From contig JAWNZC010000327.1 of assembly GCA_035771165.1 (NCBI GenBank), positions 564,501 to 628,500 of the forward strand: a stretch of 64,000 nt of DNA, written 5' to 3'. The DNA is from Paragorgia papillata (lineage: Eukaryota; Cnidaria; Anthozoa; Scleralcyonacea; Coralliidae). Positions 54,501 through 57,500 of the stretch are shown here, piece by piece (position 1 is the first letter of the stretch; every line of letters begins with the position of its first letter). Under the pieces are notes generated by a model, which was not told the DNA's origin, did no database searches, and saw only the letters and a program-made list of their open reading frames with translations. The translations under genes and the position numbers were made by a program.

Positions 54501-57500
54501 ACTTATATAGATCTTTATTCGGTGGCCAAGTTGTGGACTGTAGCGACAAAGAACTTTAATGTTTATTTTAGACAAATTTTAGTTTTTTCGTTTGCTCGCA
54601 CGACGTCTTACTGCATGGGCAGTTACTGGGCTTGACGGATTTGTTTGCTCTCAGCAGTAATGAATATAATTTGATAAACGCTGATTCAATTTGCCCAAAC
54701 CACGTACGAACTACTTAAAACGAAGCGTTAGTTATAGTGGGGCACTTTTATACAACAACCTGTCTGTGAACATACGAACGTTAGATTATCTTGAAAATTT
54801 TAAACGAGAAATTTATCGATATTATTGAACGTTAGCTGGACTCCGACATGGCAATCTTGTAAAACAGTATCTTTTATTTTTGTTCTTATAATCTTTTAAT
54901 GTAGTAATTTACTGAAGATTTTAACCGTGTTTAAATAAATGAGTAATAATTTAAAAAACCCCTAAAATGTCGATTCTTTGCCAGACACGTCTCCTGAGGC
55001 ATAGGTTCTTTACGTGTTTGTATCTAGTTAAAAACTTTGATCCATTAATTTTTATCTTCTCACTTTAACTTTTTCTAGAATCGCAGATCTCAAGTTAACA
55101 ATTTTTATTTTTTCTATAGGAGAAAAACTATTCCAGCGGATGTTTCTTTTGAGATAAAATACTCCTCTTGTATTAGTGGTGTGATTAAAAGTTTGGAACA
55201 TGTTCAGCTGAGATTACACTTAGATTATTCAAGACGTGGACAAATTGCCGTTGACGTCACGTCTCCTAGCAAGACTAAATCCAGATTCTTGCATCCAAGG
55301 AAATTTGACGTTATCACCAGAAGAAAACATTATATAGACTTGGTCACAACAAATCTTCACTTTTGGGGTGAACCTTCTCTTGGAACGTGGAAAATTAGCT
55401 TTATAAATGGATTTCCTAAGCAACCAGGAAGTGGTAAGTGAAGACCACTTTTTTTTTTTTTGGTGGGGGGGGGAGTTGTTTGCCGTTGACTGACGTACTG
55501 TATGCTGTACGTAGAAGAATTTGATGAATTTTCAGAAGAAAAAAAAAACAAGCAAAAAAGCTTGGAACTATGAATAAAGCTGAATAGAATTTTTAACAAT
55601 TGTTTTAACAACTTTGGAATTTTCTCATTCGTAGACGAAAACAGTCCTTCACTACACATTGACACCTAGCCCCTCTCTTCCCCTCCCGACTAATCGATGC
55701 ATGCACGATGTGTATCATGTCAACTGCGAACAGGTACGAGGATGAAGTACGTACTGTTCAAGCAGATACTAGTATTTTTAAAGACTTAAAATACCGCATC
55801 GGCTATCAATATTTATTGTTAATTTTATAATTATTGTCAGGAAATTTGTCCAACATAACTTTGATCCTTTATGGAACTACTGAATCGTTTAATGACAACA
55901 AGGAAAGGGGAGATGACGATCATGGTAAGCACGACTGTTAATTATATATTCAGTGGCAAGATTTATTTCACACATTCATACTTATAACATTCTCTCTCAC
56001 ACACACTCTCCCTCTCCCTCTCCCTCGCCTTCGCCCTCCTATAAAGATATGTTTATATTTCCTAGTATAATATTAAAGATTAAGGTACTTCACATCACCA
56101 ACACTGCGATGAAGTCGATACGTATTCGACGGTGCATTAGTCGATTTGTACATCTTCTTCGGGGTTTTTTTAACTTTTGGATTCGACATGATCTTTTGTT
56201 CTTCGACGACGTACACCAAAGAAGAAAGCGAGATATGTTTTGTCAACACTGCAAATTCCCAAAAACTTGTTTTAAGATAAAAATACTTGTTTTAAGATTT
56301 TCTTGTCCCGTTTGCAAGATAATAATCTTACTGCGGTTTCTTGACAAGATATTTTGTCTTAAAACAAGATTAAATATCTTAAAACAAGAAATAAAATCTC
56401 AAAACAAGAAAAATTATCTTGACAAGAATTGGAGGTTTTGCAGTGAACACCGAGTATACGTTTGTTTTTTTGTTGTTTTCACTTTAACAGATATTTTACG
56501 ATCAGACAACGACGCCAGACATTTTGTATAAACAAAAAGGTGAAGCGATTGTAATTTTGCCTTTGTCGCTCCTCCCTGAGTGTTTTTTTGAATCGTTAAT
56601 TTAAAAAAAAATAATTAAAAGCCACAACCTGGGTCTTTCGCAGCGGTGGGCGGGGGAGCGAAGATAAGAGCCTGGGTACGAGGTTGCTACTGGTACCGAA
56701 AAACCCTTTTCACTAAGTAAAAAGTAATGCCAGTAATAAGTAAGTAATGCCACATAGTAAAATTTAAAAAGGTCAAGTCATGTCTAATTAACATACGAAC
56801 GTAACATATTAAATTATTAAATATACTGTAATAATTAAAATTAGAACACCCTCGTGTGTGCCAATACAAACAACCTTGAAGTTCACAAATTTGTCTTCAA
56901 AGTCTCCCTCTCTCCCTCCTTCTCTAGTCTCTCTCTCTCTCTCTCTCTAGTCTCTCTAGTCTCTCTAGTCTCTCGCTCTGTCTCTCTAGTCTCCCCCTCC
57001 CCCTCCCCCTCCCCCTCCCCCTCCCCCTCCCCCTCCCCCTCCCCCTCCCCCCCTCAAAAGTTCGAGAGCATTTTCTCTCCTGTTGGATATTATACAGCTA
57101 CAGAAAAGAAGAAAAAAACTAGTTGGCCTCTGTATATAATTCTTTCAATTTGCAATGGCCTGTTAACGTGGCTCACAAAGCTGGCGCATAAGTACAATAA
57201 CTAAAGTATCAATAATGTGCTGAACTGCTTCAGCTTGTAGAATTGTTTTGATTAAATTTCTTAAGTTTTCTACCCCTAAAATATTTAGATTAGTATTTAC
57301 GCTTTGTTGCTTTGCAAATCAACTGTATATTTATTGAGTTAGTTATGCTATTTATTTTGCAACATCTAATAGCATTTTCTTTAAGTTTTAGAATACTAAA
57401 TGAATTGCTAGTATATACATGTATTTTACATGTACAAATACAATACATCAAATTCAACCTTCGTTGTCGTTTGCTTTACTTACATGATATATTTTATAAT

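Noticed and set aside
54450..54635. Small frame [16 protein letters not shown]...
   Set aside because: No family recognised and no support from flanking sequence; kept only as a note in the intron description.
55953..56531. Frame of 192 codons in intron 13
   Set aside because: It runs across CT-rich repeats and the segmental duplication, has no known domain, and the homologous region at 61.3 kb is not open in the same way.
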